64,000 nucleotides of DNA, from contig NC_092580.1 in the NCBI RefSeq assembly GCF_037975245.1, positions 26,148,501 through 26,212,500 of the forward strand, in the 5' to 3' direction. The stretch comes from Apostichopus japonicus. Its lineage: Eukaryota > Echinodermata > Holothuroidea > Aspidochirotida > Stichopodidae. The position numbers and the translations under genes were made by a program. Shown one piece after another: positions 25,801 to 40,059 of this stretch. Under the pieces are notes generated by a model. That model searched no databases. It saw only the letters and a program-made list of their open reading frames with translations, and was not told where the DNA came from. Position 1 is the stretch's first letter. Every line of letters starts with the position of its first letter.

Positions 25801-28800
25801 CCGAAACACGTAAAATGTTAACGTCACCTCCGAAACTTGTGGTAAAATTCCAACTTTTGCAAAAATGTGTGAAATTTTGGGCAACTCCCATTGGATATTA
25901 GCCCTCTGTGAGAAGACTTTATATAGGGTGTTTGACATGACCAGAATCTTTTTTAAATAGGTTATATTTAAAATTAAGAAAAGCTTGATTTTCCAATTTA
26001 AATTGTTATATAACATTGAAATATCTTCAACAGTATTAAAAACTGTTTGCAAAATCACTTTCATTTTTAAGTAACATATATAATCATAGTTTACTTGAAG
26101 CTAACTTGAATCAGAGTATTGTTTTTAATTGTGTAAATTTATGGTTGCTTAAGAAAAACATCTTTTTGTTTAAATTTTCCTAGATTGCTACAGTCACCGA
26201 AAAATTACACCAATAAACGTATATGTTTAAGTTCTGCAAAGTTGAAATTCAAAAATTTGTAACCCTTTCATATGTGATGTTAGTAAAAATTTCACTATAT
26301 ATGGTGTTTGAAATTTTGTCCCTCAGTGATATAAAGCTGACATTAAATGATTTATCAACTTATGGAGTTACCATAAACTTGATTGGTTTGGGTTTTAAAA
26401 ATGACTATATTCTTTACCTGTCTCCAGTCAACAGATGCACTCCAAAATCTACCTCTGCTTTTAATTTTTTTTTTAACATTGGTAGAGTTGCTGTAGAGTC
26501 ATTTTACATTGAATATCTCTATTCACAAAATTACTTCCAATTTACTGTGCACACAATCAGGGCATTGAGTCATAACAGGGCAACAAAACAGCAATTAATA
26601 CTGTAGAGCTACAGAAGAGATGACGGAATAGGCAGAAATTGATAAAGTCTGAATGCTGAGGAGGCTCCAGTATGCCTGCAACCAGGCTGCATCTAAACTA
26701 GTCTAAGTTGTGCTTCGGTTTCACACAACAGGTAATGCTGGTCTCGTGCTTTGAATATTATTGCTTTCTTAGCTTTATCGAACTGCACAATGACTCCTGT
26801 TCCAGGAAATAGGATGGTATTAACAAGCAGCAGATGACCTCATCAGTATATCAACTGACCACCACACACTGTGAAAACAGGAAGCAGAACCACCTGGATC
26901 TACAGTTTATATACCAGCTTGTTTAAAGCTGCCACAAACTGTATGGAGTTGTGTGTCACCTGATCAAGCCATTTAGCAGTACTGTATATCCCTCAATTAT
27001 CATTTATATAGTTTTAACCAAGAGATGAGCATGGTTATACTATTATACTACAGGTGAAAATTTGGCCATTCCTCACCAGTGAGCAGTTTAAAGGGTGTGA
27101 AGACTCCCGCAAAAAGAAACGTCTAATGCCGGTAATTTGACCTAGTTTCGAATGAGGTGTAACAGAAGTGTTAAACACCACCATCGATCCCAGACAATTT
27201 ACACACACAGCTTGCTACCGTCGGTATTAAATTAGACACTAGTGTACAGTCAGTACATACAGCTGCGGTCAATACCCACAACACAGTATACAAAAGATGC
27301 CTTTGATGTCAGTGAAGAATATATTGTATTAGTAGAAGTACTGTACTGTACATGTACAGTAGGCACAGAAATCTCAACTAACATAATTTCAACACTTTTA
27401 CCATTGATCAGGACTAGCTTACGGATGAAAGAAAAAATTGCATGAAATCTTTCATAAAATGTTTAAATGGAATTAACAAAACCTCAGGTAACAGTTCTAA
27501 GTAATTGAAATAAATAATAGTCTAACAGTGACAATTATGGGAGTAAACCATTTGGTCTTGAAAGCGAAACAGAAACTACTTTAGACAAACATAACAGGAA
27601 AACTAAGTAGAAAGGGATGAACGAACTCAGATGCCTGTTTAATGAGTGCCCTTTCACCAAATGGGAGTAGTTCCAGAGACACTTGTGATTACGGTTACCA
27701 TCAATCGGAATGGTCCATTTGTGCAACAAAAATATATATGTCCAGCTGGCATACTAGATTGTATTATCACTGTTGTTAGGATATATATGCAAACTTAAGA
27801 ACCAAAGGATGCCTGTACTTACACACCACTATATACTGTACATGACCATATCGTTAGCATGAGATTAAACACAAGAACATGATTGATGAATATATTAGCA
27901 CCTTGAGATTGGCCACCTAGTCAATAATACTAACACATACGTTAACTTAGCTGACATTACGTGATATAAGGATCCCCCTCCCCTTGACTCTTCCCCCAGG
28001 ATGCAATGTCCCACTTTTCGACCACAGAAATATGGTAACCTGTAATGATCCAGGGTCAGAACTGAACATGAAACCCATGACAATGTCCAAGGCACTTTTA
28101 ATCCGGGGACAGTACCTGGCCTGCAAGGGCATAACATATTAACAATATATATCTATGGTCTTGGCTACAGCCTACTAAAAATATGCAAAATAATTTGAAA
28201 TGACAACTTACCTAAATAATATAAAATCCCTTTCATTCTTTGACTGGAAATCAATTCAGCACAGGGCCAATTGGTCTTCTGACTGCAAAATTACTGCCAC
28301 TGCTAATCATGTGCTATGGGAATTTCAACCGTTTATGAAACTGAAAGCACAAAGGTTTTACGGTACTCGCAATTGGGCTTTGAATCTTTGAGTGTGTACT
28401 TGGAACTTAAAAGTGAAACTAGTATAAGGCTACACCGAGAATCAGTGTGAGGAAAAGTACTGAGGAAAAGCACTAACAACAATCATTGTCCATATCAAAT
28501 TGTTAGATCCAAAACACGAGTTTAATCTGGGAAACCAATGACCATTCAGTTAGTTGTTTGTAGCCTGGACGTAAATATTCCGTACAGAACTAGTTGTGCG
28601 ATAAGTGCTAATTATGATTCACTGCTCAACGCCTTTATTCTTCGAAGTGACTTCGGACTGGAGTACATAAAAACGTTACTGTTGTGTTACTTGCGTAGCC
28701 CACTTCATTACTAGTTTTACGGCTCCTTCATGACTAGATGGAAACTATAATGAAAAGACGAAACTTCTAAAATATGCGCATAAAATCCGCTTTCTTCTGA

Positions 28801-29250
28801 TCCATTGCGATGTTTTCAATATTTAATTTTCTACAGGATAACACTGGTATTTCACAGTAAAATTTGGCTAGACTCTCAGTCTCAGTTCAGTGTTTTGGTG
28901 TAGGCTATATCGTACACACATAGTTCTCCTGCGAAGTAAGTACGTAACTGTAAATACTGGCCCCAAATCTAACCCGGAAGTGGCTTTTAAGTACATCCGC
29001 TGAGACAGCAGCCTTCTCGGCTAACCAGGGTTAACGCCAAAGTCCTATCTTTGGTGGTATCGATCAGTGATGTCTGGCACCGATGAAGCTTGCCAGCATT
29101 TGAAAGGTAGAAACTGCGTTTATGAAAATGATCCCCACTTTATCACGAGGAAGGGTTTGTTAGTGCATGTGGGCCTTTGCATGACAATATGGCTAATACG
29201 AGACCTACGAAAACTTATTAGGACCAGGCGAACCTGTTAATCTGTTTATT
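22853..29250. other. No exon recognised; expected to hold upstream exon or promoter of the Ig/FN3 gene
   Basis: The first exon (signal peptide) of the minus-strand gene should lie somewhere to the right of 22.85 kb, but I could not single out one with a good donor. The stretch 25.1-26.1 kb contains a short direct repeat of GTCACCTCCGAAAC (25795, 25822) in otherwise AT-rich sequence. Nothing else stands out. Confidence 0.4.
24700..24748 (-). repeat. Retroelement-type 3' motif, minus orientation
   Basis: On the minus strand the sequence reads TTTGAAGAGACCCAAACGGT followed by CGAAAGGTGTGACC. This is the same GAAGA-x-CGAAA motif class seen at 9957 and 57601, typical of retroelement 3' regions. 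No coding remnant is visible beside it. Confidence 0.4.
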
Positions 29251-29254
29251 ACAA

Positions 29255-29390
29255 ATTATTCTTCTAGCATATAATTAATTTGCTATTACAAATTAGGAAT
29301 TTGTTATAACAAATAATTCATATTAAATTATAACAAATAAGTAAATTGTTATTATAATTTAGACATTTGTTATTACAAATTACTGGGGGC
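29255..29390. repeat. AT-rich block of near-palindromic TTGTTAT(A/T)ACAAAT units
   Basis: Units related to ATTTGTTATTACAAATT recur about five times in both orientations within about 130 bp, which would allow several overlapping hairpins. No function is assigned. It may be the core of a degenerate MITE. Confidence 0.6.
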
Positions 29391-29566
29391 AGTTATTACG
29401 ATGACTGTCATGTTTATTTAGGTGTATTTACCATTGACGCGACGTCAAAACATTCGCAAAAGTTAGAAAATACACATTAGGTCAGCGTCCTACATTCATA
29501 AGTCCGGGTTAAAGTCATTACGCCTAACCAGTACTCAAGTTTGTGATCTTTAACAAAACACGAATG

Positions 29567-29660
29567 CAGAGGTGTAGGAGGCGGCCCCCGACAGCCCCGG
29601 CAAGATATTTTTGTAAAAATCCGGGCATTATGCTGATATTGTTTCGGGCACTGCAAAAAA
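29567..29660 (+). mobile_element. Possible hAT-type left terminus (CAGAGGTGTAGGAGGCGG)
   Basis: CAGAGGTGTAGGAGGCGGCC followed by a GC-rich stretch resembles the termini of the GC-rich hAT-like MITEs elsewhere in the window. I could not locate a matching right end, so it is either truncated or a chance match. Confidence 0.3.
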
Positions 29661-31028
29661 AAACTGCAATAATCTATTTTCATGTGAGTCAGTAGTTCCG
29701 TAAACTGAAACTCAACCTCACTGTCATAGACTAACGTTCTATCTTGCCCGACTAATCTGACGTTGATGTTGTGGAGGTTTGACACAGTTCGCACTCCATG
29801 CTTTCCTTCTCTGTCCAACGACGATGCTATGATATAGGCTATGTATTTCTGTTGGAATTTCTTATAACGAGCTCTAGTTTCAAAAGATGAGGGGGATCTC
29901 ACCAGTACGCCATTCCATATTGGTTCCAGTTATCGCTCAAATCATTACATCCCCTTATACCCACCCATTCCCCCCAAAAATCATTCATTTTCAGCGTACC
30001 GCATATTGAGTTTGCGTGAATATACTTGTACGATTATCGCAGAATTCATCACCACCGTGAAACAGTAGTAGCACCCCCCCCCCCCCAGTGGACCCACACA
30101 GTTTGTCCATGTTCAGAGGTTCACCCTCATCCATTTTTGTACATTCACTCGCCCAGCAAAACAAAAGGACATATTTGATGTGCTAAAGGTCTCGCATCAC
30201 AACTAATTGTTCCATTGACTTACACACTAAACTCGTCACTTTCAAGACCTGCCAAAGCATAGATAGAAGTTTTCAACTAGCTATAGCTATAGAAGAGGAG
30301 CAAGTTTAGCATACTGAACCCCACCCTTCCATCTGCTCGTCCGGGAGTAATATCAACATTTAACCAAAGATTTTCTAAAATGGTTTATATCACCTTCGAT
30401 CCTCCATATTTTCACACCATCTGTACTTTAAACTATGCTGTTTCATATAAAGGCAGAACAAGAAATGACGGTAACTGATAACATGCTTAAACAAGCTTTA
30501 CCTTAGGTACTGTTACCCCCTTTTCTCTGACAATGGGTAACCTTTAGAGCGGATGTATACTCTATAATTGTAGTGCGATACCGGTACCTATACATTCAAT
30601 AAATTCTGAGTAAACCGGGCTACTGAACGCGCGCCGAGGATTACTTAAAGCAGAATAAGAATGTCGATATTCATACAGCAACGATTAAAAACAGAAACAA
30701 TTACATACACTTTTGGCCCTATATATTTCTAACGGTTACAGGATTATTCACCTACTGTACTAAATTTGTGTAATGCCGCGCATTATAAAGTTGCGTAAAT
30801 TGCTGATGACGATAGACTACTGAACCCGTGCCAAACTGTTAATGCTGATTCATCGTTTTCAAGGTTATAATAAGTTAACCAAACATAATTTACATTCACG
30901 ATCATTGATCCAACACCATTTTTTCTGGAAGCAATGTAAGGCATGTTAACTTTATTTCGAGCCAAAATTATATCATTCTAATCAATTGAGAACTTTTGCG
31001 CTGCTTTTTGAGCTGAATTAATTATGTT

Positions 31029-31031
<3 letters not shown>

Positions 31032-31097
<66 letters not shown>
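31032..31097. repeat. (TA)n microsatellite
   Basis: About 33 TA units without interruption. Confidence 0.97.
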
Positions 31098-31099
<2 letters not shown>

Positions 31100-31904
31100 A
31101 AAACGTATAAATATATATATAGCAATACTGGATCGTGACAGACGGCAGTGTATAACATATCAAAATAATATTGCAAAAAATACTGTAATTATCCTTAATT
31201 AAAGTTGCCACTTGGAAGATAATCTCATTTTATGCCAAATTTTTGTTAAATGTTAATAACAAGAAGAAACCGTGTGGATTCCGTCACCAATATAGCATTA
31301 CACATATTGAAGTCAAAGGCTTTGACGAGAAAATGTTATCGATACTAGTATTAGCCTCTTCCATTATTTGCATCTGCATTATATTTACATCAAAGTAAAG
31401 TTCAGCCTGCCGATTTCTTTTTTTTTTCAAAATATCAGAACCATGTCTAAGATTGATCAAGTGTCTAGCGTCATTTCAAATGAATCGGCGTATAAATGTC
31501 TTCGACAAGGCTGAACGGGTACTATATCATCTCAGAAATGTATCATTATGGTGTGACCTATAACGGTGGGATATAGGCCAAAAAAAAAATTAGAGGGCGG
31601 AATACCACTTTTGTTGTTTGTCTAAGACTGTTCCTCAGTAGCCTTGCAACATTACTGTGCTTAACAAATTGTATCTTTCAAATTATATTTCACGTGAGGC
31701 GTTAAACTTACTTAGACATTCATAAATTGAAACTAAATAAACATATAATGTTCAACTACTAACTCACTCAGAGGTTATGTGCTATACCTCCTACGCGGTT
31801 TGTGGATAAAAACCAGAGTAAGCTCTTTTTACAATCTTACATTGATCTTTACAAAATTTGAAAGCGTTATAAGAGACACAGTATCATCACTATTGTATGT
31901 TTGA

Positions 31905-31985
31905 TGTATTTTAGATCCTCCTGCAAGCAGGAACTCGCGAAAAAGCCTCATTGGCTTATCAAAGCCGCAAGCTGACCGAAATCAG
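31905..31985 (+). repeat. Dispersed repeat of about 75 bp, copy 1
   Basis: The segment from TATTTTAGATCCTCCTGCAA through the ACTCGCGA word and CTCATTGGCTTATCAAAGCC to CGCAAGCTGA is almost identical to the reverse complement of 38783-38858. It includes the small palindrome CCTGCAAGCAGG. The flanks diverge, so it behaves as an independent repeat or a conserved retroelement tail. Confidence 0.85.
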
Positions 31986-32084
31986 TCTCTTAGATTCCCC
32001 TTTAACGTCCATGATTATAAATTGTCAATTGTCAACAACTCTGTAACTGGACGACATAGTTAATCTTGGAGTGACTCTAACCGG

Positions 32085-32120
32085 GGACTCGAACCGAACC
32101 GGGGACTCGAACCAGTTAAA
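32085..32120 (-). repeat. Direct duplication of an 18-bp B-box-like word
   Basis: ACCGGGGACTCGAACC occurs twice, 18 bp apart. On the minus strand it reads GGTTCGAGTCCCCGGT, which resembles a tRNA T-arm or RNA polymerase III B box. No tRNA cloverleaf surrounds it. A decayed tRNA-derived SINE is possible. Confidence 0.5.
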
Positions 32121-33878
32121 ACGAGAAGGCAGATATTCTTCCTTTCTAATTAATGAACATCTAAAAGGCGAAAGAGGAAATGAGTGTACTCTTTTGTAAC
32201 TGATGTCTCGCGTAATAATTAACTTTGCAAACTGAAACTGCGAATTGAAATCTCGCTCTTCTTTCCGAGAAAGTAATTGAAAGCACAATCGGTCTGAAGA
32301 AATCCCAAGAGATAAGAAAATTTAATTGTTTTGATTACTTGTAATTACCTACAAAGGAGGTTACAAAAGTTCGAAGTCCAACTTAAAGTGATTCGGGATA
32401 ATATCAATACATCAAACTTGATATCAAACGTAAATAAGGAACATATTTCCATTCGTAATTTTCATCATCATTTGTTTCTTCGTTGTAAGCAAGGATCCCA
32501 TCCGATTTTCTGTGCACGCAACAATCCAATATATGCAATATCCTTATATGTTTTACTTGCAAAACTTAATACAACGGGTTGGGCAGTAAGGCGGGGAGGG
32601 CATGAGCGGGCATGGGGGTGGGTAGAGTGTAGTTTACTATAGAGCGCCAGAGGGTATTAATCTGGCAATGTAGTCTATCATCTCGTGTTAAACGACCTGT
32701 TACACAGCGGGAGGACATTCCTTCCCAATTGGATTGGAGATGTGAACGTTCAGTTTCCTGACCTGAACAAGTGTAAACTCGAAACGATTGTGTCAACCTT
32801 GACTACAAATTTAACCTTCTCAACCCACTTATCCATTATACGTAACATATAGTTACAGGAATAAAATTATTTTTATACCCTAACACAGTAGTAAAGGTAT
32901 CACATTAAATATGTGTAGGGCCTGCATCTACCGAAACGACCGTACCATTTTCGGAGAAAGTCCCTAAAAGTTACCGATATAATGTTGTTGGCATGTTTTT
33001 ATATAGTTATGTTCAAAGTTACTTTTGATGCATGCATGTTGAAGAGGATGACATAGGTCGAAGCTACTAATGGTTTAAAACTTTAGGAGAATTGCATGTG
33101 ATTTATGGCGTTCAGTTTTAGAAACTCGTTACTGAAACAGGAAGAGAGCAACGAGAGCTTGCAGATTGGTTGTGAATTAGGCCTACTTTGCTAAGCTTTC
33201 ACTTGTTGTAGTTAAGAAACTCTTAACTGTTATGGTGGGACAATTTGTAAGTGATATGTTGGATCAAGCCATCAGCTTTGTACGGTGGGTAGGACATGTC
33301 AGTTGAAAACGTCTATCTATGCTTTAGAGACCTTGGACGACTTCAGTCAATTGAACTATAATTGCGGTATAGGACATCTATAAATCGGAAAGTGATATCA
33401 TGGCAGTGTGGCGAGATATTCCGGTCCTGCGCCCTCTCCAGAGTTAAGCGCGCCATAATTGCATAACTGGAATCGATACGACTGAACAGATAAAAAGATA
33501 AAAAACAATAATAAGAGAAAAGAAACAACAAACAACAAACAGAACGACTGATAAAGCGTATAAAACTACACATTTTACCCTTAAATTTGGCCTCTTTAAT
33601 CTGACGTCATTGTTTTCTAAATAAGTTTACTCATATACAACTTACACGACAAGAACTTTACTGTGTTGATTAGGTGTCAGCAAAAATGAATGAAAACCTC
33701 GAAAACTAATCGGACTAATGGACATGTATCACCAAAGGCAGCATTAAATTGAAAGGAGAAGAAAGTTGACATTAGTAACTTAAGTTACGTGTAACTTGCG
33801 TTACTGTATAAAATATATAACCAAGATCTCAATCCTTCCTAAGACCTAATAAGTTACAGTTATTTATACAACAATTAC

Positions 33879-33879
<1 letters not shown>

Positions 33880-33931
<52 letters not shown>
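33880..33931. repeat. (TA)n array left of element A
   Basis: About 26 TA units that stop exactly where a CAGGGTTCTG terminus begins. Confidence 0.95.
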
Positions 33932-33934
<3 letters not shown>

Positions 33935-35022
33935 GGTTCTGCCGCTGCCGGTCGGCGCCGGTCGGGCCCGACCAGCACGCTGAATTACCGACCGCCACAA
34001 TCTGCCTGAGTGACTTTTCCGACCGGCACTTTATTAACTACAAAATCACAACTAATTGTATTTTGCGGAGTTAACGTTTTCTACAAGAACATGGAAACAA
34101 TATTTAGCATTGAGTTAATCATGCCAAGTGGCCTAAAACATGTGATTACAAGGGTAAATTTCATAAAGATGGCCATAGCAAGGGGCCTTGATATCGTGCT
34201 ATGCGTGTATGGTATGGACTGTGCCTCGTGTTTCATGGGGTGTGCATGCGGAGGAGTCAGTTGGCTTGAGGTGTGTTTTACTTACCTACAGTAAATGTAA
34301 CGGGAATATTTTACCTACTTTTCTTGAACGTCTAAGATATCATTTCGCATAACTTTACCGATCCTTTACTGACTGACCTAATTAATTCTAGAGTGGAACG
34401 AAAAAAGTTTACTCCATGAAAAGTTCCCTGGCAACGTGCCAAAAAATGTTAACAAACTGGTGTTAGACAGGGGATGAGCTCACAGTTGTTTGGCAAGGTA
34501 CCTGGGAAATTCGCAGCACATGTACCGTGGTAGTTGCGTAGGGTTAAACACTGCAGTAATAAACGCTGTTCGAAGGTTCACTGCATGATATCGCGGAGTT
34601 GATCGGAGTTATTCACTAGTTTACTCTTTCAATGGACCGATTTCATAGGTCCGATGTTGAATAAATGAGAGAGAATACATAATTCATTATGATTCGTCTT
34701 TATTTGGGAGTGGACTCTCACTCACTGTCCATCTAAAATTATCATCTCAGCCTGAATGATTTATTTAATAGGCACCACCGGCTGGTCTGTACTCTGGTGC
34801 TCCAGATATTTGTCCTAACTTTTTTCATTAATTATGAAAAATTCCAGACATGAGATCTCATTTCAAAGCTGTCTACATGTGGCTCAGAATACTCGGGAAG
34901 GGCCGTTTCCGGCCATCTGGGGGTTTCCAAAACCCAAGATTTTCTTGTACGCTCCGCGCCAACCGATGGTGGCGCTCTGCTTAGATAGTCCTGCCGGCAC
35001 TCAATCCATCCTGGCCAGAACC

Positions 35023-35025
<3 letters not shown>
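33932..35025. mobile_element. Element A: hAT-like DNA transposon (1.09 kb) inserted in a (TA)n array
   Basis: It begins CAGGGTTCTG and ends CAGAACCCTG, with CAGGGTTCTGGCC readable on the reverse strand, giving a short terminal inverted repeat. Both sides are (TA)n, so any TA-type 8-bp target duplication would be hidden. A perfect palindrome GGTCGGGCCCGACC lies 28 bp inside the left end (33960-33973), followed by single CCGACCG words near 33990 and 34020. No transposase frame is recognised. The superfamily call rests on the CAG...CTG ends only. Confidence 0.75.

Positions 35026-35075
<50 letters not shown>
35026..35075. repeat. (TA)n array between elements A and B
   Basis: About 25 TA units that separate two complete transposon ends. 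Confidence 0.95.
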
Positions 35076-35078
<3 letters not shown>

Positions 35079-35379
35079 GGACGTAGCTAAGGCCTGATGA
35101 TTGGGGGGTGTGGTGGCTGAAATTCCAACTGGATGGGTTTTGGAGCCAGAAAATTCCGACTGCTGCCTTGTACCCCCCCCCCCCCCCGCACTAATCGTCA
35201 ACGATACGGTCAGTGTCAGTCAGACACCCCATCTCTCGCGACTGCACTTATGTTCCGAACTTTTTTCGATACATTTGTACCTTATGGGGCAAAGTTTTTG
35301 CTTATGTTGATGGCACTTTTAAGCTTCCGTAGATTAGCATTGGTGTTTTAATTGTATACCGTAGAGACAATGTATACCC

Positions 35380-35813
35380 CAACGACGTAGCCAGGAGTTT
35401 GAAAGAGGGAGCACCTTTTGCGATTGATATGGGGGAGGGGTCTAAGGGGAGGGGTCTCCCCCTCCCCTTTGAGATATTTTTGAACAATTGAAGGTCCTTA
35501 GATGCGATCTGGTGCAATTTGTTGCCAGTTTCATCATTATCATATGATATCATATTATCAGCAGATTTTGTTTCCTGTTCGAACTCTTTTACATGTTCTT
35601 TTACATAATATACCAGAAATACATTTGACGAACTTAACTGATGGACAATATAAACTTTCATATTTTTTAAGACAGCCAGATGTGCAGTGGCGTAAAAAAC
35701 AAATATTGTTATCGCCGTGTATTAGCAGTGTAATAACAACAGTTTTTAAACATATTTTTCGACACTGAAAGGGGGGAGCAGTCGCTCCCCTGCTCTCCCT
35801 GGCTACGTCCCTG
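35380..35813. mobile_element. Element C: hAT-type MITE nested in element B, same family as 15064-15441
   Basis: Its ends are CAACGACGTAGCCAGG and, reversed, CAGGGACGTAGCCAGG. On the minus strand it carries the same interior plan as the 15064-15441 element: a word close to GCATCTAAGG, then an AAAGGGGAGGGGGA-type G-rich block and a C-rich block. Candidate target copies GTATACCC and GTATATCC differ at one position, but one of them would overlap the terminal G, so the duplication is not certain. Confidence 0.72.
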
Positions 35814-36106
35814 TATATCCTGAACTTACTTGAAGCTAGCGAACAGGGTCGACTCACCCAATAGCAAAATTAATACATAAATTATCCGAATTGAAGCTGG
35901 CGAACGTTGTATTTTTTTTTAGAGTATTCAAAATCATACGAAGTTTTGTATGGTGGAGTATAAGGATCGCGAGATACAATTTCTCAATGTGACGAGGAAA
36001 ACGTGGTAAATATGACTGATTAAAGGTCAATTTTGATCGAAAATTTTATGCCACTCACAAATTACAAGAACATATGAAAATAAGAGTGCGACAGTCAGAA
36101 AAATTA

Positions 36107-36186
36107 GAGTGCGACAGTCGGAAATTCCGAATTGAAGCTGTCGACAGTCGGAAAACCGACAGTCGGAAATTCCGACTGTCGCACTC
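36107..36186. repeat. Perfect 24-bp inverted repeat (hairpin) inside element B
   Basis: The arms 36107-36130 and 36163-36186 are exact reverse complements (GAGTGCGACAGTC, then TCGGAAATTCCGA at the overlap). The 32-bp spacer contains further CGACAGTCGG copies. Each arm ends in the self-palindrome TCGGAAATTCCGA. The structure looks like a cluster of protein-binding sites or a transposon stem-loop. Confidence 0.9.
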
Positions 36187-36270
36187 AAATTTTCCAACTA
36201 TCGTCATTTTTACCAAGATTGGGGGGGGGGTGAGACACCCCCCCACACCCCCCCTCTAGCGACGTCCCTG

Positions 36271-36290
36271 ATATATATATATATATATAT
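36271..36290. repeat. (TA)n right of element B
   Basis: Ten TA units that separate element B from the outer MITE at 36292. Confidence 0.9.
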
Positions 36291-36349
36291 TCACTGTTCT
36301 TGATTTTCCAACTCGTTACGATTTTCATATATATATATATATATATATA

Positions 36350-38592
<2,243 letters not shown>

Positions 38593-38782
38593 TATAAATA
38601 AAATTAATAATTATAAATCGTAGTGAGTTGGAAAATCCATTATAGTGAAAAAACGTTATTCCACTGTAGGCGTTTGTTACCCGTATCAAACAATACTATA
38701 GTTCTGTTTTGGTGACATATTTGCCCCATTCTATAGAGATCAAACATGATGCTAACCAACTCGAAATCATTTGCGATATCAG

Positions 38783-38858
38783 CTTGCGGCTTTGATAAGC
38801 CAATGAGGCTTCTTCGCGAGTTCCTGCTTGCAGGAGGATCTAAAATACATACATACAT
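38783..38858 (-). repeat. Dispersed repeat of about 75 bp, copy 2 (inverted relative to copy 1)
   Basis: The reverse complement of this stretch matches 31905-31985 with very few differences. Here it abruptly truncates the LINE reverse transcriptase reading frame, suggesting that it is either an insertion or a recombined retroelement tail. Confidence 0.85.
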
Positions 38859-38883
38859 TTGCGATGAACTTAGACCACAGGAA

Positions 38884-39460
38884 AGTCCTATTTATCAAAT
38901 CGAACGCTTTCTTATAGTCGAAAAGGTCACAAAAGTCACGTTTTTCTTTTACTCAATTAGATATCTATATGATTGAAAACAGTACAAAAATATGGTCTAT
39001 TGATGGAAAGATTTGCCCTGAAACCAGCTCATCCACTAAAATCATAGTATTCTCTAAATAATGCCTAATACGCTCGTTTAACATAGCGGTAATTTCACGA
39101 TGCAGCTTACAAGGGTCAATACCTCGATAGATATCAACATCATTAGGCGTACCATTTCTAATGGTTTGATTAACCCAGACGTCCAGTCCGAAGCGGTATC
39201 AGGTGTTACTATGACGTAATTAAATGGTGCTGCAAATGTTACTTATGGTTACTCCGGTAACCCCGCGATCAGTCCCGAACCTTCCGTTTACAATATGTAG
39301 GCTACATCTCGACTCCGGCACAGGTCAACAAGTCGACGACCGTTTTGTTATTGCCAGCTTTTTCCAAGACATTCAACATACCGCCACCGTACCCATAATT
39401 TGTGCAAGTTGTGCATTCACAGAATCACTACTTGTATTCTTCTTTGCCACCTCAATGGAT
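38884..39460 (-). pseudogene. Decayed LINE: endonuclease and reverse transcriptase fragments
   Basis: Minus-strand translation shows reverse-transcriptase landmarks. DIYRGI then LHREITAMLNERIRHYLE (39020-39150) fits the RT fingers region before motif A. IDHIFVLFSII follows, then after a stop and frame change FDYKKAFDLINRTFLW (38890-38935), the classic motif A block of non-LTR retrotransposons. Further upstream, LHIVNGRFGTDRGVTGVT (about 39260-39330) matches the C-terminal region of an AP-type endonuclease. Several stops and frameshifts are present, and the endonuclease lies too close to the RT, so intervening sequence has been lost. The copy is dead, and the clade is not resolved. Confidence 0.75.
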
Positions 39461-39773
39461 ATATAGGCATATGATGTGTTGTCCGAAACCTAGCCTTACT
39501 TTCTCTTCCACGACGTATTGAATATTATGTCTGGTTGTGTGCCCTCTTCTCTACCGCAATCTTTCAATACAGCAAATGGATTACTTACACCACCAATCTG
39601 TTTCTGCTTCTGTTCCATCGGACGAACAAGAGTTGAGGAAATTTCAGTTCATTTTAGTGCAGTTTTCGGTATCTTACCTCGCTCCTCTAATATCCTTAAA
39701 ACTTTAAGAAATAATCGCTCAGGTGGTATTTTGTCATATTAGAATAAGTCTTAGCGAAAAATTTAATATTAGA

Positions 39774-40047
39774 AAAAAGAAAAGAAAAGAAAAGAAAAGA
39801 AAAGAAAAGAAAAGAAAAGAAAAGAAAAGAAAAGAAAAGAAAAGAAAAGAAAAGAAAAGAAAAGAAAAGAAAAGAAAAGAAAAGAAAAGAAAAGAAAAGA
39901 AAAGAAAAGAAAAGAAAAGAAAAGAAAAGAAAAGAAAAGAAAAGAAAAGAAAAGAAAAGAAAAGAAAAGAAAAGAAAAGAAAAGAAAAGAAAAGAAAAGA
40001 AAAGAAAAGAAAAGAAAAGAAAAGAAAAGAAAAGAAAAGAAAAGAAA
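39774..40047. repeat. (AAAAG)n pentanucleotide array, about 55 units
   Basis: A nearly uninterrupted AAAAG array with all purines on the plus strand. It produces spurious KRKEK-type frames. Mirror-symmetric homopurine tracts of this length can form triplex (H-DNA). Confidence 0.97.
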
Positions 40048-40059
40048 AAAAGTTTGCAA

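Larger units (their letters stand above)
35076..36270. mobile_element. Element B: hAT-like DNA transposon (1.2 kb) in a (TA)n array, with a nested insertion
   Basis: The left end CAGGGACGTAGCTA pairs with the right end (reverse complement CAGGGACGTCGCTAGA), and both flanks are (TA)n. Subterminal regions hold G or C runs. The MITE at 35380-35813 sits inside it. A perfect 24-bp hairpin occupies 36107-36186. No transposase is recognised, so it is probably non-autonomous. Confidence 0.78.

Noticed and set aside
27895-28137. Minus-strand frame with cysteine and tryptophan, considered as an Ig or signal exon
   Set aside because: No signal peptide, no Ig spacing and no good donor in phase with the exon at 22610-22852.
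29477-29902. 141-codon minus-strand frame
   Set aside because: It runs through the GC-rich MITE-like end at 29567 and shows no domain.
32085-32120. tRNA gene
   Set aside because: Only a T-arm-like word is present, duplicated. No D-arm, anticodon arm or acceptor pairing was found.
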